Shown here one piece after another: positions 12,777-24,664 of a DNA stretch of 64,000 nt. This stretch comes from Paramecium sonneborni (Eukaryota; Ciliophora; Oligohymenophorea; Peniculida; Parameciidae). The stretch covers positions 1-64,000 of the forward strand of contig CAJJDN010000001.1 in the NCBI GenBank assembly GCA_905182985.1, given 5' to 3'. The number at the start of each line of letters is the position of its first letter. Within the stretch, counting starts at the first letter, position 1. The position numbers and the translations under genes were made by a program. The notes beneath the pieces are model-generated. The model did not search any database. It was not told where the DNA came from and saw nothing but the letters and a program-made list of their open reading frames with translations.

Positions 12777-14994
12777 TCATTTTTTATTTTTTTTAACAAC
12801 TTAAGGATTACCATCACTATCAATAATTATTTCAGTTTCTAAATCATTTTTTTATGTATTGTTGTCTTTTTGTTTAAGAGCTTCTTCTCTATATGCTCCA
12901 ACTTCTTCAACAATAGGTGTATTTCTATAATATTTATGTATATATTATACATTTCTGAAGTCAGTAGGACATTTAAGATTTTGTGTTATCTTTCCACAAC
13001 TTCTTTAGGATCTCTTAAAAGTCCAGATGATAAGAGACAACCATCTAAGATTTATTTACTTGCTAAGGATGCAATAATTCGATTAGATTTTCTGACTTTA
13101 TTTAAATTAACAATGATTGGATTATGTACATTAATTTCAAGGGTTAAATTTTTTAAGTCATCCTAGATGAGTTTGATAATAAATAAAATAATACAGTTGA
13201 TTATCCCATGGCATGCATGACTTATCTCATTCCTGAAGAGATAGCAGAAACAATAATAGCTGGAGAAGTTTTTAATCTTTTTGAAACTTAGACTTAGGAG
13301 ATAATAGGATTTAATTCATTTTTTAACCATAAACAAAATGGAGTGATTTCATCATTTGGTATATTAGTTTCAACATTAATTTCTTCTTTTTAATTATTAT
13401 TTTCATCAGTAGTAGATTTTTAAGCAACCTTATCAACTTCAGCTTAATCACTTTCAATATTAACAAATTTTTTGGATGAATATTCATTAATTTATTTAAA
13501 TACTACTTCATCCATATGATTCATAGTTAAGATGACTGGGATTTCTGAATTAATAAAAGGTTCCATATATGGTGATGTTAAGGCTTATTATCTAGTTGGA
13601 GCAAGATAATAATAAATGTTATTGACTCCTTAAGGTAATTTAGAAATATAATCATCTAAGGAAATGAAATCTTCTGATTTATTAGTTTAGAATCTTAATA
13701 ATTTAGTCATTTAATCTCTATGTTCATCATCCATAGCAACTCCTTCTTTAATGAAATTTTAGAAATCATGATACCAAGATAGATAATTAGCTGGATCTCT
13801 ATTAGCTTCAGATTCAATTTCTTTAATGACTCTCTTAGCTACTACAGATTTAAGTTTAGCAATCAAAGCTGAATCTTAATATCCTTCTCTTGAGATATTC
13901 AAAGGGAGATCCTCACAATCCACAACACCTTTAACAAATCTAAGAAAATGTGGCAACAATTCTCTACAATTCTTCTTTATCAAGATCTTTTTACAGTAGA
14001 GACTAATATCGAAGTCTTCCATTTACATTCCATATCTACATTACAAATAACACAAATTTAATACTTCTCCATATGTGTTTATGGAATATACAATAAGGCT
14101 TTAATGGATAAGGGTGCATCTGTAGAATAATGAAGTTTGTATTTGTAAGCAAGTTTAGAATTAGATATGTATTCATAAAATTTATTATAATCTTCTGGAG
14201 TGATTTCATTCTTATTTCTAACCCATATTGCAGATACAATATTCTATCTCTCTCCGTTCACTATTATTGGATAATTTATGAAGTTTGAATATCTTTATAT
14301 TGTTTTCAACACTTCTGTTTTCTTACTAAAATTAGATTAATCTGGTTTTAAATGTATTGTTATTTTAGTTCCTCTACCTTAAAAATAATCCTTTGCTTCT
14401 GATATTTCAAATGTTCCAGTGCCATCTGATATCCATACATATGTTTTATCTGATCTTTCACTCTTACTTACTACTTCAACTGTATCTCCAACAATAAATG
14501 ATGAATAAAATCCTACTCCAAATTAACCTATTATCTTATCATTCATTTATGTTCCAACTTAATCCAAAAATTATTTAGATCCACTTCTTGCTATTGTCCC
14601 AAGATTATCAATCATTTCTTATTTCGTCATACCTATTCCTGAATCCTTTTTTTATATATCTTTATTTTACTTCTATTGTTATTGTTCTCTTCTATTCATC
14701 TAATTCAATCTTTATCTCTAAATCTGATGGAACTTATTCTCCCTTTTATGTTGCCAAAAATCTTTACTTTTCCAATGCATCTGAAGCATTCGACAACAAT
14801 TCTCTCAAGAATACATCCTTATCAGTGTATATTGATTTAGCCACTATATCAAGCAATTTCTTTGTTTCTGCCTTAAATTCATGCTTTTCTTATTTCTCTG
14901 AACAAAATCTATATCCTAAACTGTTGTTCATTCTAAATAACTTCGATTGTCTTAATAAATAACCACCACTCAGACGAACTAATCCTTTTTTCAT
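12777..14994 (-). CDS. TRAP1: HSP90 family chaperone, mitochondrial TRAP1-like
   Basis: About 701 residues after removal of four introns (25-32 bases; for example at about 14017-14045 and 13165-13196). The N-terminus is basic and arginine-rich ([20 protein letters not shown]), like a mitochondrial targeting sequence. The ATP-binding GHKL domain is clear: [12 protein letters not shown], then D-S-G-I-G-M, then [11 protein letters not shown]. The middle domain has [16 protein letters not shown], and the C-terminal dimer domain follows. There is no MEEVD tail, as expected for organellar HSP90. It is convergent with MSH6, about 105 bases apart. Length matches TRAP1 (about 700). Organelle assignment is inference from the leader. 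Confidence 0.9.
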
Positions 14995-15082
14995 TTATTA
15001 AAATTATTTGTGGTAAACTTATAAATATCTATACAATTAATATATATATATAATAATAATAATAAAAATTAATCCTAAATAC

Positions 15083-16081
15083 TCATTGCTTATTTCTCTC
15101 TTTTATTTCATTTCTCTTCTCAAATACCATTCCTCCATATTTCTTTCTATATATAAATAACTTCTTATTGTCTTTCGATTACATAATCTAATGTGCTTCA
15201 AATTTTTAGGTAAAATAGTTCTTATCCTTTAACCACACATTGTTTTCATATTTCCAACATTCTACCTCCAAAGAAGGCTACAAAAACATTATTACTGATC
15301 CCATAAACAAACATTGCTATGGTTCTTTTATGAACAATCCTGATATTATTTATTTTTCAATCTAAAAATGAAATTACTCATCCATCTTATACATAAATAA
15401 TTCATATATAGATAATACAATTAATCTATTCTTAAAGAATTACATAAAACATTCCTACTCAACCTTTATACTCTAATACTTAGTCCATAAATGATTTAAT
15501 CTTTTTGATAAAATTATATGTGATTTTACTTTTGCTGCCATCACACTATCATTTTCATTAAATTAAGCAACACTTGCATCCAATTACAATGATTATACAC
15601 GATTTAATTTTGTTTATAGTTAATTGTATTCCCAAAGTATGATTGTTTTCAAATGATTAACCATTATAATGTTTCCACATAAATTTATTTACAAAAAACT
15701 GCTATGAGAATATAATTTTAAACTCTATTGGAATGTCCAATTACTATTACAACGTCGATTCCATATCTATATTCTTTATTCATATCTTTGATCAACTTGT
15801 AAAAGAAAAAACCTACGACCATTTCCATTTAATTGCAAATTATAATCAATTTGTTAGATTACTGTTGTTTAGGGAATCAATCTCAATATCGACGTTCTTA
15901 TCCAATTCTCCTATATCAATTGATATGTTATTATTTCACCATTACAAAACACCAACACAATCTAACCCTAATAATCAGTTGCTAATTACACCTATCATAA
16001 TTAATATATAAACACATTTCCAAAGTATTCACAAATTTGTTGCTAATTGAAAAAATTATTTTAAAACAAGGCCTCATTCAT
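15083..16081 (-). CDS. WD40-like beta-propeller protein, uncharacterised
   Basis: A 324-residue product if a 24-base intron at about 15988-16011 is removed; the intron length is a multiple of three and contains an in-frame TGA. The frame then stays open from ATG 16081 to TGA 15083. Repeating beta-rich segments end in W-x-Y/W-N (for example QIWNRR, IILWEYNQ), as in degenerate WD40 blades. No enzyme motif and no family name. It is divergent from the RPA-like gene, with only about 55 bases between the two ATGs. A different frame on the plus strand (15733-16065) is also open but has unusual codon use and is judged a shadow. Confidence 0.6.
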
Positions 16082-16135
16082 TTATATTTATTCGAGTAAT
16101 CTAAATGAAAAATTGTATTATTAATAATAATCTAA

Positions 16136-16773
16136 ATGGGAAACCTTATTTCAAATGATCAATTTAAAACTAATCTTAAAGAATTAATGGAAAATAAGAA
16201 AATCAAGAAAACCCTCAAAATTATTTACAAAGAAAAGCAAGGTCAATTATTAAGTATATAATCATGTGAAATTATAAAACACTTTCACACCATCTAACAA
16301 CGTTTGGATTATAAAAATTACGATTTCTAGCACAATTGTAAAATAATCCTAGATATTGATGAGAAATAAAGAACATATAGAGAATGCAATGTGTGTAAAA
16401 AAAAAGTGAAACCAAATCGTAGTTATACCTTCTGTTCTAATTGTAAATAATCCACATAAATCACACATTCTTTCTGTTCAGTAGTTAAACTTATAGATGC
16501 AAATTCTTTATAGAATTAAGATTCTTATAAAGCAATCATGTTTGAAGTTGCTCAAAATTTTTTAAGTAAAATATTTTATCTTAAATCAAAGATGTTTCAG
16601 CTAAAGAGTTTGATTCATGGAGTTCTGAAAGTCAAAATGATCATTATCAAAAAATTAATTAATAGAAATCTCATATAACCTATTTACTTTTATTGTAATA
16701 CAAACCAGAAAGAGAAAATTTCGTGATTAAATAAATTATACAGAATGAAAATAATTCAGACTAAATTTCCTGA
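16136..16773 (+). CDS. RPA1 C-terminal-like zinc-ribbon OB-fold protein
   Basis: 203 residues with one 26-base intron at about 16563-16588. The centre has a four-cysteine zinc ribbon, YRECNVCKKKV then FCSNCK, followed by a segment resembling the third OB fold of the large subunit of replication protein A (DBD-C), including MFEVAQNFL. RPA1 is normally over 600 residues with three or four OB folds; this protein has only the C-terminal type domain plus a short N-terminal region starting MGNLISND. It could be a stand-alone RPA1 paralogue, a telomere/single-strand DNA binding factor, or part of another complex. The assignment rests on the zinc ribbon and its surroundings. Confidence 0.6.
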
Positions 16774-16829
16774 TCCTTTATTTTTATTAAATATTATATT
16801 ATAACAGTTTTATATCAAATGTTATAAAA

Positions 16830-18101
16830 TCATGCTTTAGCAATTCTTCCATTTAAGAAATCTAAAAATGGTGGAGTTTAAACCACTTATAATGCTTTTG
16901 CAAGAACTGCTAATTCTTATTAAACAGATGACTATTATTAAATAATATTAAATGATTTACCACAATATCATCATGAATTTTAAGATTGGCTGAATAATTA
17001 TTGTTTTCAGTTCTTAATCTATCTTAATAAGCTTTAAGATCAGCTTCTCTAGTTGAAATCATAGTTTCAACATCAGAAATTCTAACTAAATAAAATAAAT
17101 TAAAATGTTATACCTGTTTTATCTTCTCTTTCTTAATAGAAATCAGCATATTATTAATCAAAAACAGCCTTTTCAGCAGTTAATTATTATCTTCTTAATT
17201 CATCTTATTATTTTTGACTATCTTCATCTTTATAAGCTTTAGTTAAAGCATCAAAAATATTTAATCTTAAACTATTTAAGAAATCACACATTTCTTTTAA
17301 AACTTATCTATCTTTGAAATTGAATCCTTCTGTTAGATTAGTTAATGCTTAGATAAATGAAGAATATTAATGACCGAAATTTTCAGTATTAGCTTTGACT
17401 TATCTTAATGCTTTATTAACTTTATGTTTTTATTCATCAGTAACTTCAATGAATGCAGCTCTAACTTCTCCACTTTTGAATAAATCGGTTAATAAATCTA
17501 ATGCTTCATCAATATTTCTTAAAGCATCTGTAAATTCAGTAGTTGTTAATACAAATGAATCATGTTAAGTATTTCTAGCAGCTTCAGCTTCTTTAAATGA
17601 TTAAGCATTATCTGTTTATTTAGCTTTAAGACCTAATAAAATCTATAATAAATATTAGATTATAATATACATCATCTAATTCATGAAGTCTTGGAATTAA
17701 TTCACTATTTAATACTTTCTTTTCTCTATTGATATCAAATTCAGCTTAATTAGCTTATGAACTAAGTGAAATAACTTTAGCATTATGTTCACTTTCAACA
17801 ACTTCCCATTAGGTATTTTCTAATTTCAATCTCTCTTCAATTTATCTACCAAAAGCTTTAACTCCTTCAACTAATGAATCAACAGCTCCAGTAACTCTCA
17901 TCGTAACTTCAGCTAAATCAATTACCATATGTCCAATCTTTGATTATGTTAATTCATCTATTTAAGATTACAGACCTGGATTTACATATGAATCCATTAC
18001 TCCTTAATTACTATATTAGTTAACATATAAATATCTTACTTTGTAACTGTAGTTGCTGAAACTAAGTACAATAACATCACTACACTATATAATCTTTTCA
18101 T
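16830..18101 (-). CDS. Trichocyst matrix protein-like (TMP) secretory protein
   Basis: 385 residues after removal of four introns (29, 28, 28 and 29 bases). It starts with a signal peptide (MKRLYSVVMLLYLVSATTV) and then consists of long coiled-coil helices rich in Glu, Lys, Gln and Ala, ending FLDFLNGRIAKA. Size, leader and heptad-rich helices match the trichocyst matrix protein precursors, a large Paramecium family that forms the crystalline core of the defensive secretory granule (Grl proteins in Tetrahymena). It is an apparently exact reverse complement of the copy at 42011-43282, including about 295 bases upstream of the ATG. The family name is inferred from architecture rather than a catalytic motif. 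Confidence 0.68.
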
Positions 18102-18396
18102 TTAATTCGTTTTTGTAATTAATGAATAAAATAAATTTTCATTAGCAAAAATTCAATTTAATTAAGTTTTGTTTGAACGTTCAATAAATCACAGATTTCA
18201 ATGTCTGTCCACTTATTGCTGTGAAACTTTTTCTTTTTACAATTAATCTTAAATTTAGACTTGAACTTTAAAGTAATTATAAATCTAACATTCAAATAAT
18301 GCTATCATTAACATCTTTGCTAATAAAGAATATTTAAGAATCTAATTTTAAATTATCATTCTGCAAACCTTTTATTCAAATTAAATTAATTTTTTC
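16830..18396. repeat. Inverted repeat arm A (1567 bp)
   Basis: The whole TMP-like gene plus about 295 upstream bases recurs in reverse complement at 41716-43282. The match starts at the shared TGA stop (the flanks differ immediately beyond) and ends on the far side at the N at 41715. I saw no differences in the stretches I compared. Confidence 0.85.
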
Positions 18397-19005
18397 CTAT
18401 TCATTTTCCTCTAGAATCTACATTACTTCTTATTATTGATTATTAATCATTAATAGTTAACTCAGACTTGCTTTATCTTTTTATTGATCAATTAATTGAA
18501 TATTATTAACTGTTTATTTAATTTCTAATTTTCACTCAGAATTTGATTAGATTGAATAATTATTAATATGAATATTTTAAAGATCAAATAAGGCTATTAA
18601 ATGCTTTTTCAAATTTAAAAAACTCTATATTTTAAGTTATCTAATTTGTAGGTTAAATTATTATACCAGGATAAAAGACTGTAAAAAATATATAGAATTG
18701 AATGGAGAAAGCATAAAATCTATAGCTAATATTATTTTAGATCACTTTTTCAATCTATCTTTTTAATTTTAGGAACTTTAGGGTAGAGAAACAAAGACAA
18801 GTTATTAAATGTAATATTTTGATAATAATTAGTTGGTTTTGCGTTTTATATAAACAAAGCTTTTGTAACAAGAAACATAAAAATCATTTGAGGCAACTAG
18901 TTACTAAATGAGGTTTTGAAAATTCAAAAAAATAAAATTGTATTGCATTAATAATTCATAACAAAAATTTATTTTAGCTTATGTCGAATAAGTAAATTAA
19001 TGATG
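18102..19005. other. Spacer between TMP-like gene and antigen pseudogene
   Basis: About 900 AT-rich bases. The 295 bases next to the TMP start are shared with the copy at 41716-42010, so they probably contain its promoter. No open frame of note. The same spacer is repeated at 20029-20932. Confidence 0.6.
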
Positions 19006-19572
19006 AGAATTGAGGATTGAAAAATATTCTAAGATTTTGAATTTAATTAATTAATAAGGATGTGTTACTAGAACTACTTGTGCAGCTGCAACTATTTAAG
19101 CTGCTTGTGTGAAAAATAGTTCAGGTGGGGATTGTTATTGGACTGGAACAGCTTGTGTTGATAAAACTTGTGCAAATGCACCACTTACTATGACTACAAA
19201 TACAGCTTGTGGTGGATTTGTTCAAGATTGTATTACTAAAACTGGAGGAGGTTGTGTTGCTAATGGTGCTTGTTCTGCTGCTACTCTTCCAGCAGCTTGT
19301 GTTAAGAACAAAGACAAAGTTGATTGTATTTGGGATACTACTTGTAAAGAAAAGACTTGTGCTAACGCTCCAATTACAAATAACACTCATGAATTATGTA
19401 CATCTTATTTACCAACATGTACTGTTAAAACTGGAGGTGGATGCTAACCTAGAATTTGCTCAAATGCTCCACCATCATTAACTACTAATGAAGCATGTGA
19501 AGCTTATTTAACTGGATATAATTGTATTACAAAGACTGGAGGTGGATGTGTAACAAATACAACATGTGCAGC
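19006..19572 (+). pseudogene. Surface antigen fragment (5' truncated), ends at assembly gap
   Basis: Open cysteine-rich frame with repeated modules of the type C-V-K-N-x-D-x(2)-D-C-x-W, then TCANAP and KTGGGC, characteristic of the repeat region of Paramecium surface antigens. There is no ATG, signal peptide or N-terminal region: a TGA lies just upstream near 19002 and the sequence before it is TMP-gene spacer. It runs into the N at 19573. The same sequence appears again at 20933-21499, where it continues. Confidence 0.75.
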
Positions 19573-19573
19573 N
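19573..19573. other. Assembly gap (single N)
   Basis: A lone N. The 1925 bases before it are repeated exactly right after it, which suggests two overlapping contig ends placed side by side. Confidence 0.95.
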
Positions 19574-19574
19574 G

Positions 19575-20028
19575 ATAAATATTAGATTATAATATACATC
19601 ATCTAATTCATGAAGTCTTGGAATTAATTCACTATTTAATACTTTCTTTTCTCTATTGATATCAAATTCAGCTTAATTAGCTTATGAACTAAGTGAAATA
19701 ACTTTAGCATTATGTTCACTTTCAACAACTTCCCATTAGGTATTTTCTAATTTCAATCTCTCTTCAATTTATCTACCAAAAGCTTTAACTCCTTCAACTA
19801 ATGAATCAACAGCTCCAGTAACTCTCATCGTAACTTCAGCTAAATCAATTACCATATGTCCAATCTTTGATTATGTTAATTCATCTATTTAAGATTACAG
19901 ACCTGGATTTACATATGAATCCATTACTCCTTAATTACTATATTAGTTAACATATAAATATCTTACTTTGTAACTGTAGTTGCTGAAACTAAGTACAATA
20001 ACATCACTACACTATATAATCTTTTCAT
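19575..20028 (-). pseudogene. 5' part of TMP-like gene, cut by gap
   Basis: Repeats the first part of the gene at 16830-18101: ATG at 20028, signal peptide, first intron and coiled coil, ending inside the second intron at the N. The rest is missing. It is most likely a duplicated contig end and not a second gene. Confidence 0.8.
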
Positions 20029-21499
20029 TTAATTCGTTTTTGTAATTAATGAATAAAATAAATTTTCATTAGCAAAAATTCAATTTAATTAAGTTTTGTT
20101 TGAACGTTCAATAAATCACAGATTTCAATGTCTGTCCACTTATTGCTGTGAAACTTTTTCTTTTTACAATTAATCTTAAATTTAGACTTGAACTTTAAAG
20201 TAATTATAAATCTAACATTCAAATAATGCTATCATTAACATCTTTGCTAATAAAGAATATTTAAGAATCTAATTTTAAATTATCATTCTGCAAACCTTTT
20301 ATTCAAATTAAATTAATTTTTTCCTATTCATTTTCCTCTAGAATCTACATTACTTCTTATTATTGATTATTAATCATTAATAGTTAACTCAGACTTGCTT
20401 TATCTTTTTATTGATCAATTAATTGAATATTATTAACTGTTTATTTAATTTCTAATTTTCACTCAGAATTTGATTAGATTGAATAATTATTAATATGAAT
20501 ATTTTAAAGATCAAATAAGGCTATTAAATGCTTTTTCAAATTTAAAAAACTCTATATTTTAAGTTATCTAATTTGTAGGTTAAATTATTATACCAGGATA
20601 AAAGACTGTAAAAAATATATAGAATTGAATGGAGAAAGCATAAAATCTATAGCTAATATTATTTTAGATCACTTTTTCAATCTATCTTTTTAATTTTAGG
20701 AACTTTAGGGTAGAGAAACAAAGACAAGTTATTAAATGTAATATTTTGATAATAATTAGTTGGTTTTGCGTTTTATATAAACAAAGCTTTTGTAACAAGA
20801 AACATAAAAATCATTTGAGGCAACTAGTTACTAAATGAGGTTTTGAAAATTCAAAAAAATAAAATTGTATTGCATTAATAATTCATAACAAAAATTTATT
20901 TTAGCTTATGTCGAATAAGTAAATTAATGATGAGAATTGAGGATTGAAAAATATTCTAAGATTTTGAATTTAATTAATTAATAAGGATGTGTTACTAGAA
21001 CTACTTGTGCAGCTGCAACTATTTAAGCTGCTTGTGTGAAAAATAGTTCAGGTGGGGATTGTTATTGGACTGGAACAGCTTGTGTTGATAAAACTTGTGC
21101 AAATGCACCACTTACTATGACTACAAATACAGCTTGTGGTGGATTTGTTCAAGATTGTATTACTAAAACTGGAGGAGGTTGTGTTGCTAATGGTGCTTGT
21201 TCTGCTGCTACTCTTCCAGCAGCTTGTGTTAAGAACAAAGACAAAGTTGATTGTATTTGGGATACTACTTGTAAAGAAAAGACTTGTGCTAACGCTCCAA
21301 TTACAAATAACACTCATGAATTATGTACATCTTATTTACCAACATGTACTGTTAAAACTGGAGGTGGATGCTAACCTAGAATTTGCTCAAATGCTCCACC
21401 ATCATTAACTACTAATGAAGCATGTGAAGCTTATTTAACTGGATATAATTGTATTACAAAGACTGGAGGTGGATGTGTAACAAATACAACATGTGCAGC
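19575..21499. repeat. Direct repeat, copy 2 (1925 bp)
   Basis: Second copy of 17648-19572. After 21499 the sequence continues into antigen sequence not present in copy 1. Bases 20029-20932 inside it are non-coding spacer. Confidence 0.9.
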
Positions 21500-23480
21500 T
21501 ATTACTATAAAAGCTGCTTGCATTAAGAATTCAAGTGCATAACCTTGTTTTTATGATGATGATAGTTCAAGCTGTAAAGATAAAATATGTGTTAATGCAC
21601 CATCAATTAGCGCTACTCATGAATTATGTTAAACGTTTTTAAATACATTTATGTATTAGGAAAGGAACTTGTTATAAAAAATAATGTATTTTAGCATCAT
21701 CGGCTAAATGTTAAGAATATAAATCTACATGCTAAGCTTTTGCAGGCACAGAAGCTGCTTGCACTATTTCAACATAAGTAAATGTTATTTGAATTGTTCT
21801 GATTGTGTTCGTTTTACTAATTGTGCATCAATAAAAGGAATAGGATTAAATGATGAAATTTCTGACACATATCACAACTTATGTAATTCTAACAGTACAG
21901 GAACAGCTTCTTAAGAAAAAGCATTGTATTTGGACTGGTTCAACATGTAAAAGAGTAGAATTTATTGATTCTGAATGTTCTTTAGTTACAGGAGTAGGAT
22001 TATCTGATAATATTAGTATACTATTTCATTCAGTTTGAACTGTAAATAGATGAAACAGCTTATTAAGAAAGAAAAACTCTTTGTACTGAATATGGTACAG
22101 ATTAATAAACTTGTACTTGCAATCAAAGTTTTAAATATTTTTTGTGTATTTTGACTGCCAATACATGTGTTGATTTTATAGATACTGCTACTACATCGTG
22201 CTCTTAAATCAAGAGGAAAGGGATTGGCTGATTAAGATTGTAGAAGGTATGACTGTAATTATACCAATCTTTTAGATGGTAGTGGATGTTAAGAGTTAAA
22301 AGTAGTATGTAAAGAATACAATACTTAATATAAATATACAACATAAAGGGATGACAAACGTTGTATCTTGTATTAAAATTCTTGTTATTTAATTGCAGCT
22401 TTATCCTATACCAGGCTATTTTAATACATGCAATAACACTTGCCATATATAACAACCCATGCTTCATATTGTTCAAAAATAAAAGGAACTAATTTAACTT
22501 ATGCTATATGTTAATCATATAATATGCAATATGTGAAGCTGTATTCTTAGGTTATGGTAATTATAATATTACTAATTGTAATGAAATGAAAGCAGGATGT
22601 ATCTTAGCTAATGGAGGAATAGCTTGGACAACTAAGACTTGAACAAATGATGTAGGAATTAAATAATCATGCTAATTGTAAAAGTTGGAATACTTATTGT
22701 TCTGTGAATAGTGGAAATAATGGATGTGAAACAATGAAACCAATGTGCTCTAAATAAGCTTCTGCTAACTGTCTTGAAGGAAAATTTATTGTTATAAATT
22801 CTGCTTGCATAAAAAAAACATGCGATACTGCTGCTGTAAGTACTATTTTTGATACAGATGAAAAATGTTCAACTTATTAATAGTAATACGTTGTTGCAAG
22901 AAAAGTGGGTTGTTAAGCAAGAGCTGCTTGTACTTTTTACAGATCTTAACTTTAATGTGAATACAAATGTTTTTGGGACCAAACAAATAAAACTTGTGTT
23001 GATTTGAATTGTGGAAATATTGAAGCAACATCTTCTTTTGATTCTCATAATAAATGTGTTACTGTTGATACAACTCTTGCATGCACAGTCAGAGCTACAA
23101 ATGGTACTGCAATTGCTGGCTGTATGTTTAAATGGTATTGTTTGTATTCCAAAAGCTAACTGCTCAATATATAAAACTAAAAAAGCATGCAATTCAGGTG
23201 GATTAGATGATATTTGCGTATTCACTTAATCAACTGCTACTGGAGCTGCTGTTGATATTGGAATTTGCTCTTTAATGATTTAATGTTAATGTACTGCTGC
23301 TAATAATGATTAAACTGTATGCTAAGCTGCGGAACTGCTATTCTTAGTAAATGTGCAAATCTCTTTTTACTACTAATTAAGCTATTAATGAACATTTACA
23401 AGATTCTTAAATTGGGATTAAAAGATTTAGTAAATTTGTACTCCTCTTAATGCTAATTGTACTTCAACAGATTTAGATAT
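20933..23480 (+). pseudogene. Decayed surface antigen gene
   Basis: Continues the antigen fragment for about 2.5 kb with cysteine-rich modules, but the reading frame shifts repeatedly (for example near 21650, 21790, 21910 and 22040) and TGA stops interrupt it. Intact pieces include CVKNKDKVDCIW near 21225, HCIWTGSTC near 21925 and many TGT/TGC codons spaced as in live antigens. No signal peptide at the front and no hydrophobic GPI signal at the back. The front part up to about 21640 is still intact, so decay increases downstream, or the gene was joined from pieces of different age. Limits are approximate. Confidence 0.78.
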
Positions 23481-24664
23481 TAATTTATTTTAAAATCAAA
23501 TTATTAAATTAACAAAATTTTTAAGATTTTGGTTTTCAACATTTTCATCAGATTATGTACCTTAATTAAGTATAAAAAATATTCATTTTATTATAATTTT
23601 TTTTTTTAATATTATGATCTTCGATTAGGTAATTCAAAGAAAAATAATCAACACACAGTCTTAAATAAATAATTAAGGAAAAAGAAGTTGAATTATTATC
23701 AAAAAAGTTATTCTTGTTAATTTTTCATTTAAAATATAATTATTCTACTAATTACATTGTTTTCTTTAAAAATTTGATAATTTGAAAGAAAATTTTTTAG
23801 TTGGAAATGCTTTTTCTTCGGCTTTTACATTTTTCACAAAATATTTGAGAAGAATTAGTTCTGTAATTATGTATTCTGGTAAATCATAAAACTTATTAGA
23901 ATAGGTTGTTGGACATACTCCGTTCTTATTTCCGAAATTTAAATTTTCTCAAATTAATCAGTAAATTAAATAAGAACAAATTTATGAAAACAACAATATT
24001 TGGAAATTGATATTTTCATTTAGATATTAATACAAAAGTCCAGCTTATTTTTTAAGAATTATTCTGATGAAATATAATATATATTTCTTCTGAATCTAAG
24101 TTGATGAGGGATTTTTTATTATTAAATTCTATAATTCCAAGAATTTTTTATGAATATTCAATTCATGTATATGGTTTAATTCCTTGTTTAAGTAGAAAAT
24201 AAATAACAAAATAGGTAATTATTAGTAATAATTTAACATTTATCTTAAAAAGATGACATAGGAGAAATCCTATTTAAGAACTTTAAAGATTGACATTAAT
24301 TAAATTTATGTTTTATATATGAATTACAAAATGAGATGATTTCAAATTTACAAAGAATAAATGTATAAAAATAATGTTAATTTATTAAGAAGTAGAGAAT
24401 CAAATTTTTGAATTATGTTTAGAATCATTCTTTTCAGCAAAATTTGTGTTATAAGATTGTTGAATATTTTAAATATTTCTCCCTAATAATTACTATTTTA
24501 TATAGTTTCCATTAGATTTATTAATAAAGCGAATCTAAATCTCAAAACTTAAAGTTTTACAAGTGATTGAATAAAGTATAAATATGTAGATGAATTCATA
24601 ATAATTGTTAAAATAGCTGAAATAATGTTGTAATTAAGTTGGAAGCAATTAATATTAAAGAATT
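23481..24664. other. Intergenic with a small coding remnant
   Basis: AT-rich, mostly without open frames. On the minus strand at about 23770-23950 there is a short protein-like stretch (about 58 codons, including GVCPTTYSNKFYDLPEYI and then FPTKKFSFKL) closed by TGA on both sides. I could not attach it to a gene. Confidence 0.45.

Larger units (their letters stand above)
17648..19572. repeat. Direct repeat, copy 1 (1925 bp)
   Basis: Identical in order to 19575-21499 (constant offset 1927). It covers the 5' part of the TMP-like gene, its upstream spacer and the first 540 bases of the antigen pseudogene. Copy 1 stops at the N at 19573. Confidence 0.9.

Noticed and set aside
12870..13166. Plus-strand 98-codon ORF
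   Set aside because: Antisense to the C-terminal domain of the HSP90 gene.
14588..14962. Plus-strand 124-codon ORF
   Set aside because: Lies antisense to the HSP90 ATP-binding domain, which is clearly the real gene.
15733..16065. Plus-strand ORF starting MSNYYYNVDSISIFF
   Set aside because: The minus strand has a continuous WD40-like frame through the whole region with normal codon use; the plus frame has no such features.
19121..19390. Minus-strand ORF opposite the antigen fragment (and its copy at 21048-21317)
   Set aside because: Shadow of the cysteine-rich plus strand: Ser/Thr-rich composition arises from the complement of TGT/GCT codons.
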